A stretch of DNA of 11,906 nt from contig JACCRL010000190.1 in the NCBI GenBank assembly GCA_013813605.1, positions 1-11,906 of the forward strand. Direction: 5' to 3'. The notes beneath the pieces are model-generated. The model was not told the DNA's origin. It ran no database searches and saw only the letters and a program-made list of their open reading frames with translations. Position numbers and translations under genes: made by a program. Source of the DNA: Gemmatimonadaceae bacterium. GTDB lineage: Bacteria > Gemmatimonadota > Gemmatimonadetes > Gemmatimonadales > Gemmatimonadaceae. Of the stretch, positions 1 through 7,653 are shown one piece after another; within the stretch, counting starts at the first letter, position 1; every line of letters begins with the position of its first letter.

Positions 1-1420
1 CAAGCTGCCGCAGGATGACCCGAAGACCTACGACATCATCTCACGCGGCGAGACGATCGGCACCTTTCAGATCGAGAGCCGCGCGCAGATCGCCTCTGTG
101 CTGCACACTCGGCCGGAAAGACTGTACGACATCGTCGTGCAGGTGGCGCTGATACGGCCGGGCCCCATTCAGGCGCGCTTCGTACATCCGTACACGAGGC
201 GTCGGCGCGGACTGGAGGAGGTGACGTACGCGCACCCGGATCTCGAGCCGATCCTCAAGCGCACGCAAGGGATCCCGATATTCCAGGAGCAGGCGATGGC
301 GATCGCCATGACCCTGGGTGGATACAGCGCGGCGGAAGCGGACGAGTTGCGGCGCACGATGGGGCACATCCGGAAGGTCGAGAAGCTGATGCGCGTTCTC
401 GAACAGCTGAGGGCGCGGATGATCGGGCGCGGTATTGCCGAGGGCGTGGCGCGGAAGATCGCCGAAGACCTGCTCAGCTTCGCGAATTATGGATTTCCCG
501 AGTCGCACGCGTGGAGCTTCGCGCTGATCTCGTACGCGACCAACTATCTCAAGGCCCATTATCCGGCGGAGTTCTATGCGGGGCTGCTCAACTCGTGGCC
601 GATGGGATTCTATCCGCCGTCGACGCTGATTCATGATTCCCGGCGGCACGGACTGAGAGTGCTGCCGCCCTGCATGCGTGACGGCGATTGGGAGTGCACG
701 GTCGAGACGATCGACGATCCCGATGTGCCCGCGCTCCGCATCGGCTGGCGCCACATCCGCGGGCTGGGCGAGAAGACACTGCTGGCGCTCAAGGGTGCGC
801 GGGCAGGAGTGGGTTTCTCGTCGATCTCCGATGTCATTCATCGCGCTGCACTGGACCGGCCGAATGCGCTCAATCTCGCGCGGGCGGGTGCGTTCACCTG
901 CTGGGAGCCGGACCGCAGGCGGGCGGCGTGGCAAGCGATGCGCATCGTCGGCGACGATCTTCCGCTCGCGCCGGCGCGGGAGGCGCCATACTCGCCGCGC
1001 CCACTCACCCGCGACGATCTCATCTTTCTCGACTACTTCTCCGTCGGCGTGAGCGTGAACGGACATCCGATGGAACACCTGCGGCCGGGGCTTCGTGACG
1101 AGGGGGCGCTCGACAGCCGGGAGCTGGCGAATTTGCGCGGGGGAGAATCCATCGTCACGGCGGGGCTGGTGACGATCCGCCAGCAGCCGCAAACCGCCAA
1201 TGGAACGGTATTCCTGCTCATGGAGGACGAGTTCGGATTCATCAACGTGATCGTGCCGCGGAAAATGGTGGAAGAGAACGTCGAGGTGGTGCGGTTCTCG
1301 ACCTTTGTGGTAGTGAGGGGGAGGTTCGAGCGCGATGGCGGGGTGATGAACGTCGTTGGCGAGGGGTTCCGGGATTTGCCGGTGAAAAGGCTGGTGCATC
1401 ACTCGAGGGACTTTCATTGA
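1..1420 (+). CDS. dnaE2: Error-prone DNA polymerase III alpha-type subunit (DnaE2/ImuC), C-terminal 472 residues, 5' end outside window
   Basis: The reading frame is open from base 2 to the TGA at 1418-1420, so the gene enters from the left. The family is a C-family polymerase used for mutagenic translesion synthesis, usually with ImuA and ImuB. In the fragment, GTFQIESRAQ (residues 20-29) and LYDIVVQVALIRPGPIQ (41-57) match the polymerase active-site region; Asp43 aligns with what I take to be the third catalytic aspartate of DnaE. The first two (PDxD) would lie upstream. A FQEQ/MGH segment follows, then a helix-hairpin-helix-like stretch (about 278-306) and a C-terminal OB-fold (about 380-465). 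The FQIESRAQ and RPGPIQ forms favour DnaE2 over replicative DnaE. Full-length relatives are about 1,050-1,100 residues. No terminator follows; the next gene starts 31 bp downstream. The promoter and any LexA box are outside the window. An internal GTG at 98 is not a start. Confidence 0.93.
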   Translation, partial: KLPQDDPKTYDIISRGETIGTFQIESRAQIASVLHTRPERLYDIVVQVALIRPGPIQARFVHPYTRRRRGLEEVTYAHPDLEPILKRTQGIPIFQEQAMAIAMTLGGYSAAEADELRRTMGHIRKVEKLMRVLEQLRARMIGRGIAEGVARKIAEDLLSFANYGFPESHAWSFALISYATNYLKAHYPAEFYAGLLNSWPMGFYPPSTLIHDSRRHGLRVLPPCMRDGDWECTVETIDDPDVPALRIGWRHIRGLGEKTLLALKGARAGVGFSSISDVIHRAALDRPNALNLARAGAFTCWEPDRRRAAWQAMRIVGDDLPLAPAREAPYSPRPLTRDDLIFLDYFSVGVSVNGHPMEHLRPGLRDEGALDSRELANLRGGESIVTAGLVTIRQQPQTANGTVFLLMEDEFGFINVIVPRKMVEENVEVVRFSTFVVVRGRFERDGGVMNVVGEGFRDLPVKRLVHHSRDFH

Positions 1421-1451
1421 TGGACGGCTGACGGGACGTTATCGTAGGTCG

Positions 1452-2513
1452 ATGCAGCAGCATGAGCACGGCACCCGTACCTTCGCCAGCGACAACTGGG
1501 CAGGAGTGCACCCGGAAGTTCTGGCGGCGATGAGTGCCGCCAACGCCGGCCATGTTCCTTCCTATGGCGGCGACTCCTACACCTTTGACGCCATCGAGCG
1601 GATAAACGCCGAGCTCGGCGACGGCGAGGTCTTCTTCCTCTTCAGCGGAACAGCGGCAAACGTCCTTTGCCTGCAAAGCATGGTTCGCCCCCACCAGGGC
1701 GTCATCTGCGCCGAGACGGCGCACATCAATACTTCGGAATGCGGTGCGCCCGAGAAGCACATCGGCTGCAAGCTGCTGACGGTCCCTTCACCAAACGGCA
1801 AGATCACGCCGGCAGGAATCGCGGCGCATCTCCACCATCTCGGGAATGAGCATCACGTCCAGCCGCGCGCGGTGTCAATCACTCAGGCCAGCGAATACGG
1901 GACGGTTTACACGGCGCGCGAGATAAAGGCGATCGCCGATTTCGCGCACGCGAACGCGCTCCTGCTGCACATGGATGGTGCGCGGATCTTCAACGCCGCT
2001 GCCGCCCTCGATGTCCCATTGCGTGCGATCACCAGCGAAGCGGGCGTCGACGCCCTTTCTTTTGGTGGCACCAAGAACGGTCTTCTCGCGGGGGAGGCGG
2101 CCGTGTTCTTCAACCAGAAACTCGCCGACGACTTCGAGTACCGGCGCATGCAGGGTATGCAGCTTTCGTCAAAGATGCGCTTCATCGCCGTGCAGTTCTC
2201 GGCACTGCTGACCGCCGGGCTGTGGAAACGGAGCGCCGGGCACGCCAACCGGATGGCAAAGCTTCTCGCTGCCCGCATCGCGGAGATCCCTGAAGTACGC
2301 ATCACGCAGTCCGTTGACGCCAATTCGGTATTCGCCGAGCTGCCGGCGCACGTAGTACCGCGCGTGCAGGCTGGCTATTTTTTCCACATCTGGAACGAGA
2401 CGACCTCCGAAGCCCGCTGGATCACGTCGTTCGACACCACCGAGGACGACGTGGACGGACTGGCGGGGCTCATTCGTGAAGCGCTGAACACCAAGGAGAG
2501 ATCATGGACCTGA
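1452..2513 (+). CDS. ltaE: Low-specificity L-threonine aldolase-like PLP enzyme, 353 aa
   Basis: This fold-type I PLP enzyme should cleave L-threonine or allo-threonine to glycine and acetaldehyde in the cytoplasm; other beta-hydroxy amino acids are possible substrates. Visible motifs are FASDNWAGVHPEVLAAM near the N-terminus, SGTAAN (65-70, cofactor phosphate region), ETAHIN (88-93, ring-stacking His), HMDGAR (173-178, with the Asp that contacts the pyridine nitrogen) and SFGGTKNG (203-210), where Lys208 is the expected Schiff-base lysine. The length is normal for the family. The ATG at 1452 is used because it precedes the conserved N-terminal SDN segment; its ribosome site is weak (TAGGTC). 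The gene ends in TGA at 2511-2513, 10 bp inside the next gene, so the two are probably translationally coupled. Stereospecificity cannot be read from sequence. Confidence 0.9.
   Translation: MQQHEHGTRTFASDNWAGVHPEVLAAMSAANAGHVPSYGGDSYTFDAIERINAELGDGEVFFLFSGTAANVLCLQSMVRPHQGVICAETAHINTSECGAPEKHIGCKLLTVPSPNGKITPAGIAAHLHHLGNEHHVQPRAVSITQASEYGTVYTAREIKAIADFAHANALLLHMDGARIFNAAAALDVPLRAITSEAGVDALSFGGTKNGLLAGEAAVFFNQKLADDFEYRRMQGMQLSSKMRFIAVQFSALLTAGLWKRSAGHANRMAKLLAARIAEIPEVRITQSVDANSVFAELPAHVVPRVQAGYFFHIWNETTSEARWITSFDTTEDDVDGLAGLIREALNTKERSWT
2495..2498 (+). promoter_or_regulatory. Shine-Dalgarno site of the SDR gene inside ltaE
   Basis: GGAG, within AAGGAGAG at 2493-2500, lies 5 bases before the ATG at 2504, inside the last codons of the threonine aldolase gene. 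It fixes the SDR start and shows that the 10-bp gene overlap is real rather than a start-choice error. Confidence 0.75.
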
Positions 2514-3208
2514 AGAACGCATCGGTGCTGGTGACGGGAGCAAGCTGCGGCATTGGATTCGAGACCGCGCTGGCCCTCCGCGAGCGCGGGGCGCGGGTGG
2601 CAATCTGCGCCCGCGACGAAAAGGCCCTCAACGCCGCTGCTCAGCAGATCGGCGCCATCCCGATCGTTGCCGATGTCAGCAGCGAGGAGGACGTCGTTCG
2701 GATGGTGGCGCAGGTGGCGAGGGAATTCGACAACTACAACGTCCTGATCAACAACGCGGGGTTCGGTGCGTTCGGGCCATTGCTGGAGCTGACGCGCGAG
2801 GAGATGCTGCGCGTGTGGCAGACGAACGTGCTTGGCGCGATGCTCGTTGCGCGCGAGTCGGCGCGCCACTTTGTCGGCCATGGCTACGGCAATATTGTGA
2901 ACATCTCGTCCACGGCTGGGCAGCGCGGGTTTCCGAACGGTACGGCGTACGTGTCGAGTAAGTTCGCGCTGTCTGGAATGACCGAGTGCTGGAGGGCGGA
3001 GCTGCGCACGCAGGGCGTACGCGTGATGCAGGTCAATCCGAGCGAGGTGCTGACGAATTTCGGCGCGACCGACACTCCGGGATCCAGGGCTGATAACCCG
3101 AGCAAGCTGCATGCGCCGGACGTTGCCTACCTCATCACCAGCATGCTCGAGCTCGAGGATCGCGGCTTCATCACCGATGCGACGATGTGGGCGACCAATC
3201 CCCGGTAA
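2504..3208 (+). CDS. Short-chain dehydrogenase/reductase (classical SDR), 234 aa
   Basis: This is an NAD(P)-dependent Rossmann-fold oxidoreductase acting in the cytoplasm; its substrate cannot be assigned. Motifs are TGASCGIG (11-18, dinucleotide binding), DVSS (57-60), NNAG (83-86), Asn108, and the catalytic set Ser136, Tyr149 and Lys153 in the YVSSK motif. Ser-Tyr spacing is 13, as in FabG-type enzymes. An Arg after the second strand (CARDEK, 35-40) leans towards NADPH preference. The protein is at the short end of the family, with a brief C-terminal segment after the NPSEVLT loop. Coupling to a threonine aldolase gene invites the idea of a beta-hydroxy acid or amino-aldehyde substrate, but this is only inference. 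Databases often label such proteins 3-oxoacyl-ACP reductase; I see no fatty-acid synthesis genes nearby to support that. Confidence 0.9.
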   Translation: MDLKNASVLVTGASCGIGFETALALRERGARVAICARDEKALNAAAQQIGAIPIVADVSSEEDVVRMVAQVAREFDNYNVLINNAGFGAFGPLLELTREEMLRVWQTNVLGAMLVARESARHFVGHGYGNIVNISSTAGQRGFPNGTAYVSSKFALSGMTECWRAELRTQGVRVMQVNPSEVLTNFGATDTPGSRADNPSKLHAPDVAYLITSMLELEDRGFITDATMWATNPR

Positions 3209-3209
3209 A

Positions 3210-4154
<945 letters not shown>

Positions 4155-4793
4155 TCAGCTGAGCGCAGCGCCAAGCGCGAACTGCTCGCGCGCCGCCTGG
4201 ACAACCAGCTCCGCCGCGGCGTCGATTCCCAGGCGCTCGGTGTTGATGCTCAGATCGTAGTTCTCGTGAGCGCGCCACTCGCGGTCCCAGTGCATGCGCA
4301 CCCACTGCTCGCGGTGGCGGTTGGTATCGTCGACGAGCTTCGTCGCTGCTTCGGCGGTGATGCCATCCCGTTTCATGCTGCGCTCGATGAGCGCCTTCCG
4401 CGACGCGTAGCAGAATACGTGGAGCGCATCGGCTCTTTCTGCGAGCATGGCCTGCGCCCCGCGGCCGACGACGACGACAGGTCCGCGCGCGATTGCCTCC
4501 TCGACGACGTGGCGGGTCACCTCGATCAGCCGCTCGTCGGTCGGTTTACGGGAGGCGGCAAGCGGCGTCATCCACTCCTGCGAGCCCATTGCCATCGCCG
4601 AGGTAAGGCGCTCGACCAGGGAAGGGAGTCTTTCTTCACGAGCCTGCACTTCAGCAGTTGTCAGCCCGAGGCGAGCGGCGACGGTATCGACAACGTCATT
4701 GTCGAGCAGGGTCCACCCCAGAGCCCTGGCAGCGCGCGCCGCGACTTCCGATCCGCCTGACCCGTAGAGCCGCGATACGGTCAGGATTGCCAA
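4155..4793 (-). CDS. Cytidylate kinase-like P-loop protein, 212 aa
   Basis: This belongs to the cytidylate-kinase-like family seen as short stand-alone proteins; its true phosphate acceptor is unknown. The N-terminus ILTVSRLYGSGGSEVA (3-18) carries a variant P-loop (GSGG), followed by LLDNDVV (29-35), VVVVGRGAQAML (106-117), a helical Arg/Lys-rich lid-like segment (about 130-172) and NYDLSINTERLGID (178-191), all typical of the family. It is similar in length to Cmk, but the core motifs differ enough that I would not call it Cmk. The start is TTG at 4793, supported by AGGA seven bases upstream and by the family's usual beginning (MAI-T-SR-YGSGG). It begins 3 bp after the AAA ATPase stop, so the two form an operon. 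The last codon abuts the convergent ChaN-like gene. Confidence 0.85.
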   Translation of the reverse strand: MAILTVSRLYGSGGSEVAARAARALGWTLLDNDVVDTVAARLGLTTAEVQAREERLPSLVERLTSAMAMGSQEWMTPLAASRKPTDERLIEVTRHVVEEAIARGPVVVVGRGAQAMLAERADALHVFCYASRKALIERSMKRDGITAEAATKLVDDTNRHREQWVRMHWDREWRAHENYDLSINTERLGIDAAAELVVQAAREQFALGAALS

Positions 4794-4796
4794 CGC

Positions 4797-6242
4797 TCAG
4801 TCCTGGAACGGCCGGCGGCGCTTCTCGTCCAGGGCGCGGCCGTACTGGCCCGCGTCGGAACGGGCGATCTTTTTCCGCGCGACGAGCGACTCGAGCACCA
4901 GCTCGCATGCCGCTGCGACCACCGGCAGATCGTGCATCGGGGCGAGCGCGGAGTTGCTCACGATCTGCATCAGTCCCGGCACGCTTCCGAAGCCTTCGAC
5001 AACGGTGTCGACCGGCACGTCGTCCGTAACCTGAAGTGCGCCGCCAACGTCGAACCACATGATGATCTCATCCGCGTTCATCCCGCCGGCGCGCTCCTGG
5101 TAGGTTGCATCGGCTGCCCGACGGATCAGCTCGCGGGCGATCGTGTGTCCGCCCACCAGCTCACCTTCGTACTCGAGCTCGATCTTTCCGGTAATCGCCG
5201 GCAGCGCGGCGTAGATGTCGGCGATGCGCGGCACGATATCCCGCTCTCCCGTCTGTATCGCCCGCCGCTCGGCGTTCGACACCACGTTTTCCATGACCGT
5301 GATCGGCATCCGCTGCGAAACGCCGGATCTCTTGTCGATGCGCTTGTCGGTGCGGGCCTCGAAGGCAATCCGCTCGATCACCTCGGAAATGAAGTCCGGG
5401 ACGCGGACCTTGCCGGCGCCGCGCGCGGTCCACGCTTCCTGCTCCGTGATCGCCATGCCCATCTCGACAGTCTCGGGATAGTGCGTAATCACCTCGCTGC
5501 CGATGCGATCCTTGAGCGGCGTGATGATCTTGCCGCGCGCGGTGTAGTCTTCGGGATTCGCGGTGAAGCAGAGCATTACATCGAGCGGAAGCCTGACCGG
5601 ATATCCTTTGATCTGGACATCCCCTTCCTGCATGATGTTGAACAGGCTGACCTGCACCTTTCCCGAGAGGTCGGGCAGCTCATTGAGCGCGAAGATCCCG
5701 CGGTTGGCGCGCGGCAGCAGCCCGTAATGAATCGTGAGCTCATCGCCGAGAATGTGGCCGCCGCGCGCTGCCTTGATGGGGTCGAGGTCGCCGATGATGT
5801 CGGCGACGGTGACATCGGGCGTCGCGAGCTTCTCGATGAAGCGGCTCTCGGGGTCGAGCCACGCGATCGGCGTGTCGTCACCGGCCTGGGCGAGCAGATT
5901 CTTCCCGAACCTGGAAAGAGGCGCAAACGGATTGTCGTTCACCTCGCTGCCGGCGACGATCGGGATGGCGTCGTCGAGGAGGGTCGTCAGAGCGCGCAGG
6001 ATCCGCGATTTAGCCTGGCCGCGTAACCCAAGCAGGATGAAGTTGTGCCGGCTGAGGAGCGCGTTGACGATCTGCGGCATCACCGTCTCTTCATAGCCGA
6101 CGACGCCGTGGAAAATCGGCTTGCGGGTGGCGAGCCGGGTGAGAAGATTCGCCCTCAGCTCGTCCTTGACCGATGAAGTACGGCGGTCGCCGGCATATGA
6201 TGAGCGCTTAAGGGCGCCAAATGTTTCTGGATAGCGCGACAA
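4797..6242 (-). CDS. BchI/MoxR-type AAA+ ATPase, 481 aa
   Basis: This is a AAA+ ATPase of the magnesium-chelatase I-subunit/MoxR clade, expected to remodel or load cofactor into a partner protein. The ATPase core runs from about residue 45 to 330: variant Walker A GLRGQAKS (72-79), the BchI-like IIGDLDPIKA stretch (149-158), GLLPRANRGIFALNELPDL (174-192) with a Walker B ending Asn187-Glu188, sensor-1-like CFTANPED (225-232), an Arg-finger candidate at DRIGSE (245-250) and sensor 2 near GVSQRMPI (307-314). A helical C-terminal domain (about 335-481) follows. No BchD, BchH or von Willebrand factor A partner is adjacent, so a real chlorophyll chelatase is unlikely. TTG at 6242 is chosen because GGAG lies six bases before it and no suitable in-frame ATG precedes the core. 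Some databases mislabel such proteins sigma-54 regulators; there is no GAFTGA loop here. Confidence 0.85.
   Translation of the reverse strand: MSRYPETFGALKRSSYAGDRRTSSVKDELRANLLTRLATRKPIFHGVVGYEETVMPQIVNALLSRHNFILLGLRGQAKSRILRALTTLLDDAIPIVAGSEVNDNPFAPLSRFGKNLLAQAGDDTPIAWLDPESRFIEKLATPDVTVADIIGDLDPIKAARGGHILGDELTIHYGLLPRANRGIFALNELPDLSGKVQVSLFNIMQEGDVQIKGYPVRLPLDVMLCFTANPEDYTARGKIITPLKDRIGSEVITHYPETVEMGMAITEQEAWTARGAGKVRVPDFISEVIERIAFEARTDKRIDKRSGVSQRMPITVMENVVSNAERRAIQTGERDIVPRIADIYAALPAITGKIELEYEGELVGGHTIARELIRRAADATYQERAGGMNADEIIMWFDVGGALQVTDDVPVDTVVEGFGSVPGLMQIVSNSALAPMHDLPVVAAACELVLESLVARKKIARSDAGQYGRALDEKRRRPFQD
4801..4804 (-). promoter_or_regulatory. Shine-Dalgarno site for the TTG-started kinase-like gene
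   Basis: On the minus strand AGGA is followed by seven bases and TTG. The site lies in the last codons (Gln-Asp-stop) of the upstream AAA ATPase gene and supports translation of the second gene by reinitiation or coupling. Confidence 0.55.
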
Positions 6243-6248
6243 CTTATT

Positions 6249-6252
6249 CTCC
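6249..6252 (-). promoter_or_regulatory. Shine-Dalgarno site deciding the TTG start of the AAA ATPase
   Basis: On the minus strand CCGGAG is followed by AATAAG and TTG (start at 6242). The six-base spacing is optimal, and it settles the unusual start codon. Confidence 0.7.
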
Positions 6253-6272
6253 GGCAGGATGTGCAGCGATGC

Positions 6273-6300
6273 TAAATCTAGTCCCGCTCACAGGGGTCAA
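6273..6300 (-). promoter_or_regulatory. Possible promoter for the AAA ATPase/kinase operon
   Basis: A TTGACC box (6300-6295) faces the AAA ATPase gene. The AT-rich stretch about 15 bases downstream (TAGATTTA, 6280-6273) could serve as -10, but no hexamer combines a good match with a 16-18 base spacer. It is therefore weak. It sits back to back with the lipoprotein promoter. Confidence 0.22.
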
Positions 6301-6316
6301 CCAGCACATTCTACCC

Positions 6317-6344
6317 TTGACACGCCCGCTGTCCGCGATAAAGT
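6317..6344 (+). promoter_or_regulatory. Sigma-70-type promoter for the small lipoprotein gene
   Basis: TTGACA (6317-6322, perfect -35 match) is followed by a 16-base spacer and TAAAGT (6339-6344, 4 of 6 matches to TATAAT). Transcription would start near 6351, giving a leader of about 80 bases before the ATG at 6432. It is the clearest promoter in the window. Confidence 0.5.
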
Positions 6345-6376
6345 TTCGGGCCGCGCCAACAACGAGCACCACCACT

Positions 6377-6414
6377 GAGTGCACGGGACCGGCGATTCAA
6401 CCCACGTTGCACTC
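6377..6414 (+). promoter_or_regulatory. Leader hairpin immediately before the ribosome-binding site
   Basis: GAGTGCA (6377-6383) and TGCACTC (6408-6414) are perfect inverted repeats. The stem can extend with C6384-G6406 and G6385-C6405 if T6407 is bulged, around a loop of about 20 bases. It ends two bases before the AAGGAG site, so it could protect the 5' end, keep the ribosome site open, or regulate it. No ligand class is recognised. Confidence 0.4.
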
Positions 6415-6416
6415 CC

Positions 6417-6422
6417 AAGGAG
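6417..6422 (+). promoter_or_regulatory. Strong Shine-Dalgarno sequence of the small lipoprotein gene
   Basis: AAGGAG is followed by an AT-only nine-base spacer (ATTTATTTA) and the ATG at 6432. This near-ideal, unstructured site supports the very short gene as real and well translated. Confidence 0.75.
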
Positions 6423-6431
6423 ATTTATTTA

Positions 6432-6602
6432 ATGAAGCGACTTGCCCTTGTTGCCGCAGTTCTGGTACTTGCCGCATGTACCGCCAAGAAGGATGAAGCC
6501 ATGGCCGTCGATACCTCGGCGCCCGCGATGGCTCCCGCTCCTGCCCCGATGGACACGGGCATGATGATGGCGAGCAGCACCAGCAGCACGATGACCCGCT
6601 AA
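6432..6602 (+). CDS. Small Met/Pro/Ala-rich lipoprotein, 56 aa
   Basis: The product has a lysine/arginine start (MKR), a hydrophobic stretch and a lipobox (LVLAAC) with Cys16 as the lipidated residue, so it should be exported, cleaved and membrane-anchored. The mature chain is only 41 residues: a charged piece after the Cys (TAKKDEAM), then low-complexity sequence (APAMAPAPAPM, a triple Met, and an Ser/Thr run to the TAA at 6600-6602). Eight of 56 residues are Met. No enzymatic domain is possible at this size. It has its own promoter, a strong ribosome site and a strong terminator, and overlaps no other gene. The general design resembles small structural or stress lipoproteins such as entericidins, but the entericidin sequence after the Cys is absent. 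Function is unknown; metal binding through Met is speculation. Confidence 0.8.
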   Translation: MKRLALVAAVLVLAACTAKKDEAMAVDTSAPAMAPAPAPMDTGMMMASSTSSTMTR

Positions 6603-6618
6603 GCTCAGCGGCGATTGT

Positions 6619-6650
6619 AAAAAGGCGCCACTACACAGTGGCGCCTTTTT
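6619..6650. terminator. Bidirectional intrinsic terminator between the lipoprotein gene and ygfZ
   Basis: A perfect stem pairs AAAAAGGCGCCACT (6619-6632) with AGTGGCGCCTTTTT (6637-6650) around the loop ACAC. The nine GC-rich pairs flanked by A and T runs give an intrinsic terminator on either strand: it closes the lipoprotein transcript 17 bases after its stop, and the glc-ygfZ operon from the right. The ygfZ stop codon (6631-6633) lies within the hairpin. Confidence 0.88.
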
Positions 6651-7620
6651 CATTTTGCTCAACCTGCACCGCGCATTCTCCGTCCGGCCACTTCGCGCGC
6701 AGCGTCGTACCCGCTGCAACCTCACGCCGTACCATCCCGATCGCCACACCGCCGAACCGGGGCGAGAGGGCAACGCTTCTCACATCGCCAACCGACTTTC
6801 CCTCGTCGTTCAGCAGCTCCGTCCCGCGCGGCGGTGACGGCCGGGCGACGAAGCGAAGCCGCCGTAGCAGGCGATTGACGTGGCCGCGGAAGTGTATGCG
6901 GGCCACCGTCTCCTGCCCGATGTAGCAGCCCTTCGTATAGGAGATCGCGCCGAGCTCGTCGAAGTTCGCTTCCTGTGGCAGGGTGTTCTCATCCATGTCC
7001 ACGCCCCAGCGCGGCCGGCCGCTCTCGATGCGCGCGATCTCCCAGGTTTCGGCGCTGCCGGCAAGAGCGCCGGCCGCGTGAAGTGTCTCACGGACCGAAG
7101 GCATTGCCGCTACCGGCACGAATAGATCGTACCCGTCGAGGTCCATCTCCGGGACACGCGCGACGGTAACCTCCGTGGCTCCGATCGTCACGGGCACGTG
7201 AGCATAGGGAGCTGCCGCTGACTTCTCGTCGAGGCCGAACTGCACCAGGATTTTTCGCGCCGATGGACCGAACAGGCCGAGATTGGAGACCTCCGCCGAG
7301 AGATCATGATAGGGTGCGGCGCGCGGGTTGATGTACTTGCGTACCATCGCCCGCCAGTTCTCGGCCGCCTCCGGCGAGGTGTCGATGAGGAGCGAATCAC
7401 CCATCGCGAAAATGCGCAGGTCGGCGACGATCTTTCCCTTCGCTGACAGCGCCGCCGCGTACTGCCCTTCGCCCGCCTGGAGGCTGCCGACATCATTGGT
7501 GACCATGCCCGTCACCAGCTCGGCGGCCTTGCCGCCGGAAATGCGGATGCGGAACCGGTCGCTCCGGTCGAAAACGAGAGCACCGTTGTGCAGCGCGGAG
7601 TACTCGCTCAGTTCCGACAT
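6631..7620 (-). CDS. ygfZ: YgfZ/GcvT-type folate-binding protein, 329 aa
   Basis: This belongs to the GcvT-fold family that binds tetrahydrofolate and supports synthesis or repair of certain Fe-S enzymes (known for E. coli YgfZ and mitochondrial IBA57). The diagnostic motif KGCYIGQE is at residues 230-237, with the key Cys232, followed by TVARIHFRGHVNR. The N-terminal folate-binding domain shows LVTGMVTNDV (35-44) and KGKIVADLRI (61-70). A C-terminal barrel ends at the TAG inside the terminator. It is not the glycine-cleavage T protein, which lacks KGCYxGQE. I prefer the ATG at 7620; a TTG at 7629 would add three residues, and neither has a strong ribosome site. It lies 33 bp after glcF in the same direction, so it is probably co-expressed with the glycolate oxidase Fe-S subunit. 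Confidence 0.9.
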   Translation of the reverse strand: MSELSEYSALHNGALVFDRSDRFRIRISGGKAAELVTGMVTNDVGSLQAGEGQYAAALSAKGKIVADLRIFAMGDSLLIDTSPEAAENWRAMVRKYINPRAAPYHDLSAEVSNLGLFGPSARKILVQFGLDEKSAAAPYAHVPVTIGATEVTVARVPEMDLDGYDLFVPVAAMPSVRETLHAAGALAGSAETWEIARIESGRPRWGVDMDENTLPQEANFDELGAISYTKGCYIGQETVARIHFRGHVNRLLRRLRFVARPSPPRGTELLNDEGKSVGDVRSVALSPRFGGVAIGMVRREVAAGTTLRAKWPDGECAVQVEQNEKGATV

Positions 7621-7653
7621 TACCTGCAATTAAGCCGGTGCGTCCGGCTAAAT

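Noticed and set aside
41..1417. 458-codon open frame on the minus strand opposite dnaE2
   Set aside because: It is Arg/His/Pro-rich with no recognisable domain and mirrors a clear polymerase frame; a usual effect of high GC at third codon positions.
3111..3209. Upstream extension of the ChaN-like gene
   Set aside because: The extra residues overlap the SDR gene, are low-complexity Ser/Arg/Pro and would bury the signal peptide; the GTG at 3210 is the better start.
4932..6026. 364-codon plus-strand frame opposite the AAA ATPase
   Set aside because: It lies wholly antisense to a gene with intact AAA+ motifs and has no ribosome site or family signature.
4797..6242. True magnesium chelatase subunit of bacteriochlorophyll synthesis
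   Set aside because: No bchD, bchH or other pigment genes are adjacent and the Walker motifs differ; only the fold is shared.
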